Shown in pieces: positions 27,069-35,546 of a DNA stretch of 64,000 bases. Position 1 is the first letter of the stretch. Each line of letters opens with the position of its first letter. The notes under the pieces are model-generated. The model was not told the DNA's origin, did not search any database, and saw nothing but the letters and a program-made list of their open reading frames with translations. Origin of the DNA: Nitrospirillum amazonense (GTDB lineage Bacteria; Pseudomonadota; Alphaproteobacteria; Azospirillales; Azospirillaceae); NCBI RefSeq assembly GCF_007828035.1, contig NZ_VITV01000005.1, positions 310,001 to 374,000 of the forward strand, read 5' to 3'. The position numbers and the translations under genes are program-made.

Positions 27069-27245
27069 CGCGGGGTCTCCCAAGAGTGCAATTGTTCACC
27101 AGCGATGCCAGAACGCCGGCTCCGGGCCTTTATGCCAGCCCCCTTTATGCTAGCTTTGTGGCCGAAATCGGAAAAATTTCCGGTCCCCCCGCATCGGCCG
27201 ATAGGCTGATGGGGCGGACCTTTTGGCTTGATGGTTGATTGCGTC

Positions 27246-27896
27246 ATGACGGAAAGCAAGCCCGATGCCGGTCCTGGAACCGGCCAGGACGCCGCGGACA
27301 AACCCGCCACCGCCTCGGAAGGTCCCGCCGATCTGGCCGGCCTGCGCGCGGCGCGCGCGCCCGGCGACGGTGCGCCCGACACCCGGCCGGATGAAGGCTA
27401 CGACATCCGCATCGCCCGCGACGGCACCTGGTTTTACCACGGCAGCCCCATTGGCCGGCTGCCCCTGGTCAAGCTGTTCTCCACCGTCCTGCGGCGGGAC
27501 GAGGCGGGGGACTATTGGCTCATCACCCCGGCGGAGCGGGGCCGCATCCGGGTGGATGACGCGCCCTTCGTGGCGGTAGAGATGCGGCGCGAGGGCGAGG
27601 GGCGGGGCCAGGCCCTGTCCTTCCGCACCAACCTGGACCACTGGGTAACGGCCGGGGCGGAGCATCCGATTCGGGTGGCGATCGATCCGGCGACGGGGGA
27701 GCCCAGCCCCTACATTCACGTGCGCGGCGACATCGGCCGCGGGTTGGAGGCGCGCTTGAACCGCCCGGTGTTCTATGAGCTGGCCGACATGGCCTTGGCG
27801 GCAGAGGGGGCCGCAGGGGGCGACGGCCCGGTGGGGGGATACGGCCCGGCCGGGGTATGGAGCCAAGGCGTGTTCTTCCGGTTGGAGCCGGCATGA
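27246..27896 (+). CDS. DUF1285 domain protein
   Basis: A 216-aa soluble protein. After an acidic, disordered N-terminus the DUF1285 domain begins at YDIRIARDGTWFYHGSPIGR, continues with LVKLFSTVLRRDEAGDYWLI, and ends with VRGDIGRGLEARLNRPVFYE. Molecular function is not established for the family. Its TGA overlaps the nudix gene ATG, and the DUF1285, nudix, CCA-transferase order is frequent in alphaproteobacteria. ATG 27246 is preferred over ATGs at 27228/27231 by fit to the domain start only. Confidence 0.87.
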   Translation: MTESKPDAGPGTGQDAADKPATASEGPADLAGLRAARAPGDGAPDTRPDEGYDIRIARDGTWFYHGSPIGRLPLVKLFSTVLRRDEAGDYWLITPAERGRIRVDDAPFVAVEMRREGEGRGQALSFRTNLDHWVTAGAEHPIRVAIDPATGEPSPYIHVRGDIGRGLEARLNRPVFYELADMALAAEGAAGGDGPVGGYGPAGVWSQGVFFRLEPA

Positions 27897-28549
27897 CGGC
27901 GGCGGCGGCGATCCGCCGCGCTTTCGCCCAAGGCCCCCAAGGGGGCCGGCACGAGGGGGCCTTCGCGTTCGAGGGGCCGGGCATCGGCGCCCGGGGGGAC
28001 CGCGACGGCAACGAGGTGGATGTTGGCGGCGTGTTCGATCCGCCACCGACGGTGCGCGACGCGGCCGTGCTGGTGCCCCTGGTTGACCGGCCGGAGGGCA
28101 TGACCGTGCTGCTGACCCAGCGCAGCGCCCACCTGGCGGCCCATGGCGGCCAGATCAGCTTCCCCGGCGGCCGGGTGGAGCCTGAGGACACCGACGCCAT
28201 CGCCACCGCGCTGCGCGAGACGGAGGAGGAGGTGGGGCTGGCCCCCACCCAGGTGGAGGTGGTCGGTCGGCTGGATACCTACTACACCCGCACCGGCTTC
28301 CGCGTGGTGCCGGTGGTGGGGCTGGTCAACCCGCCGTTTTTCCTGCAGCCCGACCCGTTCGAGGTGCAGGAAGTGTTCGAGGTGCCGCTCAGCTTCATCC
28401 TGGATCCCGGCAGCCGCCAGCGGCAGTCCCGCGAGTTCAAGGGCGCCCTCCGGCACTTCTGGGTCTTCCCCTACAACGACCGCTACATCTGGGGCGCCAC
28501 GGCGGGGATGCTGGTGAACCTGTGCGAGGTGCTGGGACTGCCCGGCTGA
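27893..28549 (+). CDS. CoA pyrophosphatase (nudix hydrolase)
   Basis: Hydrolyses CoA and its derivatives to phosphopantetheine and 3',5'-ADP. The 218-aa protein has the CoA-type extension HLAAHGGQISFPGGRVEPED merging into the nudix box G-x5-E-x7-RETEEEVGL, matching the coenzyme-A nudix subfamily. The ATG lies in an ATGA overlap with the DUF1285 stop. The CCA-transferase gene follows 93 bp later. Confidence 0.9.
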   Translation: MTAAAAIRRAFAQGPQGGRHEGAFAFEGPGIGARGDRDGNEVDVGGVFDPPPTVRDAAVLVPLVDRPEGMTVLLTQRSAHLAAHGGQISFPGGRVEPEDTDAIATALRETEEEVGLAPTQVEVVGRLDTYYTRTGFRVVPVVGLVNPPFFLQPDPFEVQEVFEVPLSFILDPGSRQRQSREFKGALRHFWVFPYNDRYIWGATAGMLVNLCEVLGLPG

Positions 28550-28607
28550 TGCCCGTGCCGGGCCGCCCGTATCCTGGGCGCAGCCGTTGCCGGGAGCGCG
28601 GATCCTT

Positions 28608-28626
28608 GATAAAATTGCGATAAAAT
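28608..28626 (+). promoter_or_regulatory. Direct repeat GATAAAAT before the CCA-transferase gene
   Basis: GATAAAAT occurs at 28608-28615 and 28619-28626, in an AT-rich patch in an otherwise GC-rich leader. One copy may be a -10-like element for the 28643 gene; not proven. Confidence 0.3.
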
Positions 28627-28642
28627 ACAACCTTAAGGCGTC

Positions 28643-29905
28643 ATGACCTCCGTCCGCTCCCTGGTGCCCACGGGCCCGCTGGCTTCCGTGGCCAGCCGCC
28701 GTGTCCTGCAGTCCCTGATGCGCACCGGGCAGGAGGCGCGATTCGTCGGTGGCTGCGTGCGGGATTGCCTGCTGGAAATCCAGGCGGCCGACATCGACAT
28801 CGCCACCCCCCTGCCGCCGGAGGAGGTGATGCGCCGGCTCAAGGCCGACGGCATCCGCGTCGTGCCCACCGGCCTGAAGCATGGCACCGTCACCGCCATC
28901 ATCGGCAACGAGACGTTCGAGATCACCACCCTGCGCCAGGATGTGGAGACGTTCGGGCGGAGCGCGCGGGTGGCCTTCACCGACGACTGGCTGGCCGATG
29001 CCGCCCGCCGTGACTTCACCTTCAACGCCATGTCGCTGACCGTGGATGGCGAGCTGTACGACCCCTTCGGCGGCGTGCCCGACCTGACGGCGGGGCGCGT
29101 GCGCTTCATCGGCGACGCCGAGACCCGCATCCGCGAGGACGTGCTGCGCCTGCTGCGCTTCTTCCGCTTCTACGCCCGCCTGGGCAAGGGCCCGCCGGAC
29201 GCGGCGGCGCTGGACGCTTGTACCCGCCTGGCCCCTCTGGTCGGCGGCCTGTCAGGGGAGCGCGTGCGGGAAGAGCTGCTGAAGCTGCTGGCCACGGACC
29301 GCGCCGCCGACGTCTGGCGCATCATGGTCGATCAGGGGATCATGGAGCATGTCCTGCCCCAGGCCGTGGCGGTGGACCGCCTGGCGGCGCTGGACCGCCT
29401 GGAATGGATGGTGGGGGAGACGGAGCCGCTGGCCCGCCTGGCGGCGCTGCTGCCGGCCGGCCCCCTGGCCCACAGCGCGGCGGAGGCGGTGGCCGACCGG
29501 CTGCGCTTCTCCAACTTCCAGCGCGACCGGCTGGCGGCCATCGCCGCCCCGGCGGTGGACGTGCATCCCGATCTGCCGTTCAAGTCGCGGCGCATCGCCC
29601 TGCACCGCCTGGGGCCGGAGATTTACCGCGCCGTGCTGCTGCTGTCGGCGGCCGCCATGGGCACGCCGGCCTTCGAGCTGTTCGAGCCCCTGGCCGAGGC
29701 GTCGGCCTGGCAGGAAATCCCCTTCCCCTTGCGCGGCCAGGACATCCTGGATAGGGGTCAGGCCCCGGGGCCGGAGGTTGGCCGCCTGATGGGCGAGCTG
29801 GAGCGCTGGTGGATCGCCCACGACTTCCAGCCCGACCGCGACGCCTGCCTGGCGGAGCTGGAGCGGCGGCTGTTTCAATCACCATCGTCGCCGAGCGGGA
29901 GTTGA
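28643..29905 (+). CDS. CCA tRNA nucleotidyltransferase
   Basis: Adds or repairs the CCA 3' end of tRNAs. The 420-residue class II enzyme has the catalytic block RFVGGCVRDCLLEIQAADIDIAT (G-G-x-V-R-D then D-x-D), the DDWLADAARRDFTFNAMSLT motif and GRVRFIGDAETRIREDVLRLLRFFRF, followed by a helical C-terminal part. The tRNA-Gln in this window already encodes CCA, so the enzyme may act mainly in repair. A perfect 13-bp hairpin follows the stop. Confidence 0.95.
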   Translation: MTSVRSLVPTGPLASVASRRVLQSLMRTGQEARFVGGCVRDCLLEIQAADIDIATPLPPEEVMRRLKADGIRVVPTGLKHGTVTAIIGNETFEITTLRQDVETFGRSARVAFTDDWLADAARRDFTFNAMSLTVDGELYDPFGGVPDLTAGRVRFIGDAETRIREDVLRLLRFFRFYARLGKGPPDAAALDACTRLAPLVGGLSGERVREELLKLLATDRAADVWRIMVDQGIMEHVLPQAVAVDRLAALDRLEWMVGETEPLARLAALLPAGPLAHSAAEAVADRLRFSNFQRDRLAAIAAPAVDVHPDLPFKSRRIALHRLGPEIYRAVLLLSAAAMGTPAFELFEPLAEASAWQEIPFPLRGQDILDRGQAPGPEVGRLMGELERWWIAHDFQPDRDACLAELERRLFQSPSSPSGS

Positions 29906-29908
29906 TGG

Positions 29909-29940
29909 CAGCGGCATGAGCCTTACCGCTCATGCCGCTG
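29909..29940. terminator. Perfect 13-bp stem-loop after CCA-transferase
   Basis: CAGCGGCATGAGC (29909-29921) and GCTCATGCCGCTG (29928-29940) pair perfectly around a 6-nt loop, 3 bases after the stop codon and in the gap between convergent genes. There is no U-run, so it is either a weak terminator for both directions or an mRNA 3' end stabiliser. Confidence 0.55.
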
Positions 29941-30044
29941 TAGGCCGCGACCGTGGCCGCCGGACCTTTCCGGGGAACGAAGTGGACCGGAAAGGGAGGA
30001 TAGCCAAGCCAGCGAATGCTGGCGCCTGGCGATTGAGGGGATGC

Positions 30045-30485
30045 CTATCTGGCCGCCTTCACATCGGCCGCCGTGACCGCGTCGGTGTAGTGGTTGCCGA
30101 AGTGGGTACGGACGTAGTTCACCACCGCCGCCACCTGGTCGTCATCCAGGAACTCCCCGATGGGGGGCATGGCCTTCTGGCCGTGCACCACCATGGCGAC
30201 GGGATAGCCCGCCGCCTCCAGGTTGGGGTTGCCGGCCAGGGCGGGGTAGGTGCCGGCGCCAGTGGCGCCTTTGGCGTCCGGCATGTGGCAGCCCTGGCAG
30301 ATGGCCTGGTACAGCGCGGCGCCGTCCTTCTGGCCGAAGTGGCGGGGGCTGGCGAAAGCGGCGGAGCTGGCGTCCGACGCCTGGGCATGGGCCGGATGGG
30401 GCAGGGCCCCCGCCGCACCATAAAGGCCGGTCAGCAGCGCCGTCAGGCCGGCTGCCTTGATCGTGAAAGACTTGAAGATCGTCAT
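30045..30485 (-). CDS. Periplasmic c-type cytochrome (partner of amine oxidase)
   Basis: A 146-aa class I cytochrome. A signal peptide (about residues 1-35, ending HAQA) is followed by the haem motif CQGCH (C63, C66, H67) and a likely axial Met106 in AMPPIG. C-terminal helix DDDQVAAVVNYVRTHFG is typical. It starts 25 bp after the flavin amine oxidase stop in the same direction, so the two form an operon. It probably accepts electrons from that enzyme and passes them to the respiratory chain. Confidence 0.88.
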   Translation of the reverse strand: MTIFKSFTIKAAGLTALLTGLYGAAGALPHPAHAQASDASSAAFASPRHFGQKDGAALYQAICQGCHMPDAKGATGAGTYPALAGNPNLEAAGYPVAMVVHGQKAMPPIGEFLDDDQVAAVVNYVRTHFGNHYTDAVTAADVKAAR

Positions 30486-30510
30486 GGATTGTCTCTCGGG
30501 ATAGGGGGCG

Positions 30511-32097
30511 TCAAGCCGTCACGACCCGCTGGTGCAGGCGGGTGACGGCGTCGAGGGAGGACAGGACCGCCCCCTCCTGCCAGCCGGTGATGTAGCTGGC
30601 ATGCTCGCCCGCCAGGGCGATTCGCCCGTCCACCTGGCACAGGTCCTGGTAATGCGCGGCCCGCGTCTCCTCGGTCCATGAGGCGTGGCAGCCCAGGGTC
30701 CAGGGCACGCGATGCCAGCCCACGGCCACGCCGGTGTCGAATTCCTTGGTGTATTGCGGATGGATCTGGGCGCCATAGGCAAGGGCGCGCTTGATACGCT
30801 CCTCCGGCGGCATGGCGGTGTATTCCATGGCATAGGCGCCGAAGACGTAGGTGCCCAGCAGCACGCCTTTGCCCGGGCTGCCATAGCCGCTGTTGGGGTA
30901 GCCGATCATGGCGATGGGCAGGTCGGTGAAGCTGATGCCGCCGTAGATGGCCTCGTCCTGTTCCCAGAAGCGGCGCTTGAACTGCAGGCCCACCTTGGCG
31001 GCGGCCTCATAGGGCACGGCGCTGATGGCGTTCGCCATCTTGGGCCCTACGTTCAGCTTGATCTGGCTCAGCACCGACAGGGGGATGGTGCACAGGCACC
31101 AGTCGGCCTTGGCCGTCTGCGGCGCGCCGCCCTTCACGGTGTCGGTATAGGTGACGGTGACGCCGTGGTCGTCCTGGTGGATTTGCGTCACCTTGGTGTT
31201 GAAGCGGATCAGGTCCTTCACCTGCCGCGCCAGGGCGGCGGGGAACTGGTCCATGCCGCCCACCGGCTGGAAGATGGTGGACTGGAACTCATCCCTCAGG
31301 CCCATGCCCAGGAAACGCCACAGGCCGCCCTGCATGACGTCGCTGAGGCTGGCGGGGGTGGAGGGCACCGGCGCGCCGTTCACGCCGCCGCCGGGCGCCT
31401 TCTCGTAGCCGCGCACGTTGCTGGAGTCCAGGCTGGCGGCATAGGCGTAATTCTTGTCCAGCCCGCCCCAGGCACGCAGCGATTCCAGCAGCTTTTCCTG
31501 GTCTTCCTTGGTGACCGTGCCGTCCAGGGCGTTCTGGTGGGTCAGCTTGGCCAGCAGCTCCGCCACATGGCCGTGATAGTCGGCCTGGATCTCCCGGAAG
31601 CGCTGCGGCTTGCCGCCGTAGGCCTTGGCGGAATGGAGATAGGCGTTGTAGTTGACCTGGTTGAACGGCTCCAGCGCGACGCCGTAGCGGTGGCAGTAAT
31701 CCAGCACGGCGCGGTGGTGGTAGGGGATGCGCCAGGGGCCGGGGTTGATGTACAGCCCCGGGTCGAAGCCCACCGTCTGCTTGAAGCCGCCCAGCTCGGT
31801 GTAGGTATCGCCGCCGCGCAGGGACCAGCTGCGGCCGCCGGCCTTCTCCCGGTACTCCAGCACCTGGACCTTGTACCCCGCCTTGCGCAGCTCGATCGCC
31901 GCCACCAGGCCGGCCACGCCGGCGCCCAGGATCAGGATGGACGCGCCCTTCGCGTCACCGTCCAGCTTGATGGGGCCCTTGTAGGTGGTTTCCGCCGCCA
32001 GGCCCAGGCTGGTGGCCGCCTGATACATCACGGCGCTGCCCGCCACCGTGCCGATCAGGCTCAGCAGGTCGCGCCTTTTCATGTCCCTAAAACCCAT
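30511..32097 (-). CDS. Tat-exported flavin monoamine oxidase/dehydrogenase
   Basis: A 528-residue FAD amine oxidase. ATG 32097 has GGAGG about 9 bases upstream and gives a twin-arginine signal (KRRDLLSLIGTVAG); the much longer upstream frame is rejected. FAD motif ILILGAGVAGLVAAIEL, then LEYREKAGGRSWSLRGG, and a C-terminal WTEETRAAHYQDLCQ, then GRIALAGEHASYITGWQEGAVLS, are as in monoamine oxidases. Export and the following cytochrome gene make it more like the cytochrome-linked dehydrogenases (NicA2 type) than an O2-using oxidase. The amine substrate is unknown. Confidence 0.88.
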   Translation of the reverse strand: MGFRDMKRRDLLSLIGTVAGSAVMYQAATSLGLAAETTYKGPIKLDGDAKGASILILGAGVAGLVAAIELRKAGYKVQVLEYREKAGGRSWSLRGGDTYTELGGFKQTVGFDPGLYINPGPWRIPYHHRAVLDYCHRYGVALEPFNQVNYNAYLHSAKAYGGKPQRFREIQADYHGHVAELLAKLTHQNALDGTVTKEDQEKLLESLRAWGGLDKNYAYAASLDSSNVRGYEKAPGGGVNGAPVPSTPASLSDVMQGGLWRFLGMGLRDEFQSTIFQPVGGMDQFPAALARQVKDLIRFNTKVTQIHQDDHGVTVTYTDTVKGGAPQTAKADWCLCTIPLSVLSQIKLNVGPKMANAISAVPYEAAAKVGLQFKRRFWEQDEAIYGGISFTDLPIAMIGYPNSGYGSPGKGVLLGTYVFGAYAMEYTAMPPEERIKRALAYGAQIHPQYTKEFDTGVAVGWHRVPWTLGCHASWTEETRAAHYQDLCQVDGRIALAGEHASYITGWQEGAVLSSLDAVTRLHQRVVTA

Positions 32098-32434
32098 GCC
32101 CGTTCCGCCTCCATTATTTTTGAAGGGCGGCGAGTCTCCCCGTTTTATCGCTCCGGCGGCCTTGGCGGCGCCGGTTCCCTGGTCTTGCGAAAATTGGCCC
32201 GAAAATGATTGGGACACCCGTTCCGTCCCGCGCGCGATGCGCAGGCACACTTCGGATTCCACAGCCAGATGATTGAATTTGTTGACGTAAGTGCCCGTTG
32301 TTTGATGCCCCGCCGGTCCGGTGAAACCGTGATCAACCGACGGCCAGTCAGCGTTGCATGGGCCGGCGGGGCTGTCAATCCGATGGGCGCCACTCCCCTG
32401 GGCGCCACTCCCTTGGGCGCCACTCAGCCGGGGC
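32098..32434. other. Intergenic region before the amine oxidase gene
   Basis: The 337-bp gap between the start of the amine oxidase gene and the stop of the next minus-strand gene. It probably holds the amine oxidase promoter. An in-frame extension of the oxidase reading frame crosses it but its codons give Pro/Ala/Arg-rich filler with no domain. Contains the tandem repeat at 32385-32429. Confidence 0.5.
32385..32429. repeat. Three tandem 15-bp copies
   Basis: GGGCGCCACTCCC-type units at 32385-32399, 32400-32414 and 32415-32429 (third copy diverged). They end 6 bp from the stop codon of the adjacent minus-strand gene. The GGGCGCC core can self-pair, so it might act in transcript ending. Confidence 0.8.
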
Positions 32435-33421
32435 TCAGTCCGCCAGCGTGGCCACGTAGCTTTGCACGCCGCCGCTGGCGGGGTGGTAGATGCCGACCAG
32501 ATTGTTGCGCAGGATGGAGTTGGCGGTGCTGATGCTGGTGCTGGCCGGGTTGGCGGCGGCCAGCCAGCGCGCCGGACCGAAGCCGCCATCGGCCAGGCGG
32601 TCGACATGGACGAACGCGCCGCCGGCGTCGGTGGTGGCCGCCAGGGCATAACCGCCGGGTACGCCGCTGATGCCCTCGAAATGGGTGACGACGCCGGGTT
32701 TGCCCTCATAGCTCAGCGCGGTGAGGCGGCTGAGTTCGCCGGTGGCGGGGTCGTAGTCTGCCAGCAGGCCGGTGTTCAGGTCGTGTCCCTGCTTATAGCC
32801 GCCGGCCAGCGTGTAGGGGGCCGGGTCCTTGGGGCCGTTCTGCCAGATGCCGTACAGGGTGGCCAGGGCACCGATGTACAGCACTTGAAAGGTGCCGGTC
32901 ACCACGTTGTAGATGAAACCGTTGCCGGAACCGGGCTTGCCCGCCAGGTCGTAATTGCCCACCACCAGGTCGCCCATGGTGCTGTGCGCCAGGGTGTTGG
33001 CCACGGTGCCGCCGGCGACGTCGGCGGGCACGTCGATCTGGGTCCAGGTGCCTGACCCGTCCAGCGGCCCCTGGTAGATCATGCCATGGTCGCCCTTGCC
33101 GCCTTCCTCGTACTGGTAGCTGCCCACCGCCCGCACGTTGCCCTGACCCAGGCTTGGGTCGAACAGGGCGGTGTTGGGGCCATAGAAGGTCGAGGTGACG
33201 ATGGTCTGCCCAGGGAAGGCGGGCAAGAACGGGAAGATGCCGTTGCTGTCCGTGGGATATAGCGGCCCGCGATACAGCATCGCCTGCGGCTTGCCGCCGC
33301 CGGTCGGCTGGTAATTGCCGGACAGGACGACCGGCTGTCCGTCGCCGCCATCCTGGCGGATGCCGGTCACGAAGGAGTTGGGCGGCAGGATGTCGTTGTA
33401 GGTGATGGTTGGGCTTGTCAT
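32435..33421 (-). CDS. Hypothetical propeller-like protein, 328 aa
   Basis: Unrecognised. It is rich in Gly, Thr, Tyr and Pro, with recurring beta-blade-like segments of the kind SGNYQPTGGGKPQAMLYRGP, VGSYQYEEGGKGDHGMIYQGP and VGNYDLAGKPGSGNGFIY: each reads [VS]GxY then a Gly loop then [MI][LI]Y. This suggests a beta-propeller of about five or six blades. No signal peptide is visible. ATG 33421 has GGGGGAG upstream. It is divergent from the EF-hand gene and shares the intergenic Fur-box-like site. Secretion by another route is possible but unproven. Confidence 0.65.
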   Translation of the reverse strand: MTSPTITYNDILPPNSFVTGIRQDGGDGQPVVLSGNYQPTGGGKPQAMLYRGPLYPTDSNGIFPFLPAFPGQTIVTSTFYGPNTALFDPSLGQGNVRAVGSYQYEEGGKGDHGMIYQGPLDGSGTWTQIDVPADVAGGTVANTLAHSTMGDLVVGNYDLAGKPGSGNGFIYNVVTGTFQVLYIGALATLYGIWQNGPKDPAPYTLAGGYKQGHDLNTGLLADYDPATGELSRLTALSYEGKPGVVTHFEGISGVPGGYALAATTDAGGAFVHVDRLADGGFGPARWLAAANPASTSISTANSILRNNLVGIYHPASGGVQSYVATLAD

Positions 33422-33562
33422 GGATATCTCCCCCAAAGGTTGCTTTGCTATAGGGTGTATACACGAGCGCTTTGCCCTCAGATTTTCTCTTAAGAATAGC
33501 AGGCCGTTTTTGCGGAGGGGCGGCATGACCACCACGGCACCGCAAATTTTCTCCTTGCAAAT

Positions 33563-33581
33563 GAGAATGACTATCATTACT
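33563..33581. promoter_or_regulatory. Fur-box-like operator
   Basis: GAGAATGACTATCATTACT matches 14 of 19 positions of the Fur consensus GATAATGATAATCATTATC, preceded by TTGCAAAT as in many iron-regulated promoters. It lies about 90 bp upstream of the EF-hand start and about 140 bp from the start of the divergent gene. It predicts iron-repressed expression of one or both. Confidence 0.7.
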
Positions 33582-33670
33582 GATAATGCGGACGCCGAGG
33601 GACGCGGCGTGGGGGCAGCGTGGGACGCCGACACCCGTTATCGATACCCATTTCCAAGGATTTCCCCATC

Positions 33671-34216
33671 ATGGCCCCCAACCGCCGCGCTTTTGCCCGC
33701 AGCCCCGCACGTTTCGCCGCGACCACGCTGGTCGGCGCTGCGCTGCTGGCCACCGGTGTGGCCCCTGTTCGCGTCGCTTGGGCCGCGTCGCACGACATCG
33801 CCAGCTTCATCAAGGAGCATGACCGGAACGGCGACGGCGTGGTCACCGCCCAGGAATACCAGGCGGTGCGCGACCGGCAGTTCACGGCGCTGGACACCAA
33901 CGGCGACGGCTGGGTGAGCGAGGCGGAATACACCGCCGAGTTCGAGGCGCGGCTGAACAAGGAGAACGGGACGCCGGAACGCAAGGCCCAGCAACTGAAG
34001 CAAACCCACATCCGCTTCGTCGCCATCGACCTGGATGGGGATCAGAAGATGTCGCGGGAGGAGTTCATGGCGTCCGGCTGGCGCATGTTCGGCTTCCACG
34101 ACAAGAACGGCGACCAGAAGGTGGACCAGGCCGACGTGGCCCTGGCCGCCGCCTTCAAGCCCTTGCTGGACAAGGCCCAGTCCGACAAGACGGCCGAGGC
34201 TGGCAAGGCGCCCTGA
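33671..34216 (+). CDS. Exported EF-hand calcium-binding protein
   Basis: A 181-aa protein with four EF-hand loops: DRNGDGVVTAQE, DTNGDGWVSEAE, DLDGDQKMSREE and DKNGDQKVDQAD (the last two lack the usual Gly at loop position 6). The signal peptide is long and basic (RRAFARSPARFAATTLVGAALLATG) and ends about VAWA, so the protein is periplasmic. The ATG 33671 start is chosen because the signal peptide fits. Ca2+ binding is predicted; the function is not. A Fur-box-like site lies upstream and a terminator downstream. Confidence 0.88.
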   Translation: MAPNRRAFARSPARFAATTLVGAALLATGVAPVRVAWAASHDIASFIKEHDRNGDGVVTAQEYQAVRDRQFTALDTNGDGWVSEAEYTAEFEARLNKENGTPERKAQQLKQTHIRFVAIDLDGDQKMSREEFMASGWRMFGFHDKNGDQKVDQADVALAAAFKPLLDKAQSDKTAEAGKAP

Positions 34217-34558
34217 GTTTCGAATTCCTATCGGTGCCTGGGGCCTGGGCGATGCGGAGCCCTCGCCCCCGTTCAGACAGGGCACCGTACAGCCGGTCGG
34301 CGGCGCGCTAGTCGTGTGGCGCGACGGGTGGAATGGCGGCCTCCTTTCCCCTTCCGCCGACCGGCTCTTTTTATCGGGCCCCGGGGTGATGTCCTCGGGG
34401 CCCTTGTTTTTCGCCCTCAGACGGCGGGCGGACGCATCCGCGTCCTTGCCTTGTCCTCGATTTCCAGTCCGCCTTGCTCCCCGGAAATCTTCGGCGCCCG
34501 CAGTCGCGGGCTACCAGCGGCCTTGCCGCTGGGGTGGTACGCTCAGGTCAGGTTGCGC
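34217..34558. other. Intergenic region after the EF-hand gene
   Basis: The 342-bp gap between convergent genes. It holds the terminator at 34376-34411; nothing else is recognised. Confidence 0.5.
34376..34411 (+). terminator. Rho-independent terminator
   Basis: GGGCCCCG (34376-34383) pairs with CGGGGCCC (34396-34403), extended inward by about 3 bp with a 6-nt loop, and is followed by TTGTTTTT. Ends the EF-hand transcript, well downstream of its stop. Confidence 0.8.
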
Positions 34559-35515
34559 TTACGGCCATTTAACTTCCGGCGGCAGGCTCATCAGGATGGC
34601 CTCGATGTTGCCGCCGGTTTTCAGGCCGAACAGGGTGCCGCGGTCGTGCAGCAGGTTGAACTCCACATACCGGCCCCGGCGCACCAGCTGGTGGTGGCGC
34701 TGCGCATCCGTCCAGGGCATCCCCAGGCGCCGGCGCACGATCAGGGGATAGACATCCAGGAAGGCCTGACCCACGGCCTTGGTGAAGGAGAAGTCGGCCT
34801 CCCAGTCGCCGGTGTCGTGCCGGTCGTAGAAGATGCCGCCCACGCCGCGCGGCTCGTTGCGGTGGGGCAGGAAGAAGTAGCGGTCGCACCACTCCTTGAA
34901 GCGGGTGTAGTAGTCGGCGCCATGCGCGTCGCAGGCGGCCTTCAGCGCCGCGTGGAAGGTGGCGGCGTCCTCCGCCGTCTCGGCACTGTCCAGAAACATG
35001 GGCGTCAGGTCGGCGCCGCCGCCGAACCAGGCCTGCTCCGTCACCAGGTGGCGGGTGTTCATGTGCACGGCGGGCACCAGGGGGCTGCGCATGTGCGCCA
35101 CCAGACTGATGCCGCTGGCCCAGAAGCGGCCGGTGGTGGCCGCCCCCGGGATCTGGGCGCGGAATTCCTCGGAGAAGGTGCCGTGGACGGTGGAGATGTT
35201 GACGCCCACCTTCTCGAACACCCGGCCGCGCATCAGCGACATGACGCCGCCACCGCCGTGGTGCTCGCCCTCGGCATCCGGCCCCGTTTCTGTTGATCTG
35301 GCCCAGGCCTTGCGTTCGAACCGGCCCGGTGCGCCATCGCCATAGGCGGGCAGGGCGGCGGCCTCATCCTCGATGGCCTCGAAGGCGGCGCAGATGCGGT
35401 CGCGCAGATCCTGGAACCAGGCGGATGCCCGGGCCTTGCGCTCCTCCGCCAGAGGGGCGTCGCCGGCCAGCGCGTCGGCGGGCAGAAGGCTCGAGGACAG
35501 GGGAATGTCGGTCAT
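34559..35515 (-). CDS. hemF: Oxygen-dependent coproporphyrinogen III oxidase
   Basis: Decarboxylates coproporphyrinogen III to protoporphyrinogen IX in aerobic haem synthesis. The 318-residue protein has [54 protein letters not shown], the [18 protein letters not shown] segment and the C-terminal [22 protein letters not shown], all standard. The ATG at 35515 is the first in the family frame, 31 bp after trmL. Haem supply matches the neighbouring bc1 genes. Confidence 0.96.
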   Translation of the reverse strand: MTDIPLSSSLLPADALAGDAPLAEERKARASAWFQDLRDRICAAFEAIEDEAAALPAYGDGAPGRFERKAWARSTETGPDAEGEHHGGGGVMSLMRGRVFEKVGVNISTVHGTFSEEFRAQIPGAATTGRFWASGISLVAHMRSPLVPAVHMNTRHLVTEQAWFGGGADLTPMFLDSAETAEDAATFHAALKAACDAHGADYYTRFKEWCDRYFFLPHRNEPRGVGGIFYDRHDTGDWEADFSFTKAVGQAFLDVYPLIVRRRLGMPWTDAQRHHQLVRRGRYVEFNLLHDRGTLFGLKTGGNIEAILMSLPPEVKWP

Positions 35516-35546
35516 CGATGGGTTCCAGGTAGGCAGGTTCCAGAGG

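Noticed and set aside
32385-32429. Possible CRISPR or mobile-element repeat
   Set aside because: Only three abutting 15-bp units without spacers, no cas genes and no terminal repeats; a simple tandem repeat.
32098-32709. N-terminal extension of the amine oxidase reading frame by about 200 codons
   Set aside because: The added residues are Pro/Ala/Arg filler. A good GGAGG and a Tat signal mark the start at 32097, and the extension would overlap the end of the next gene.
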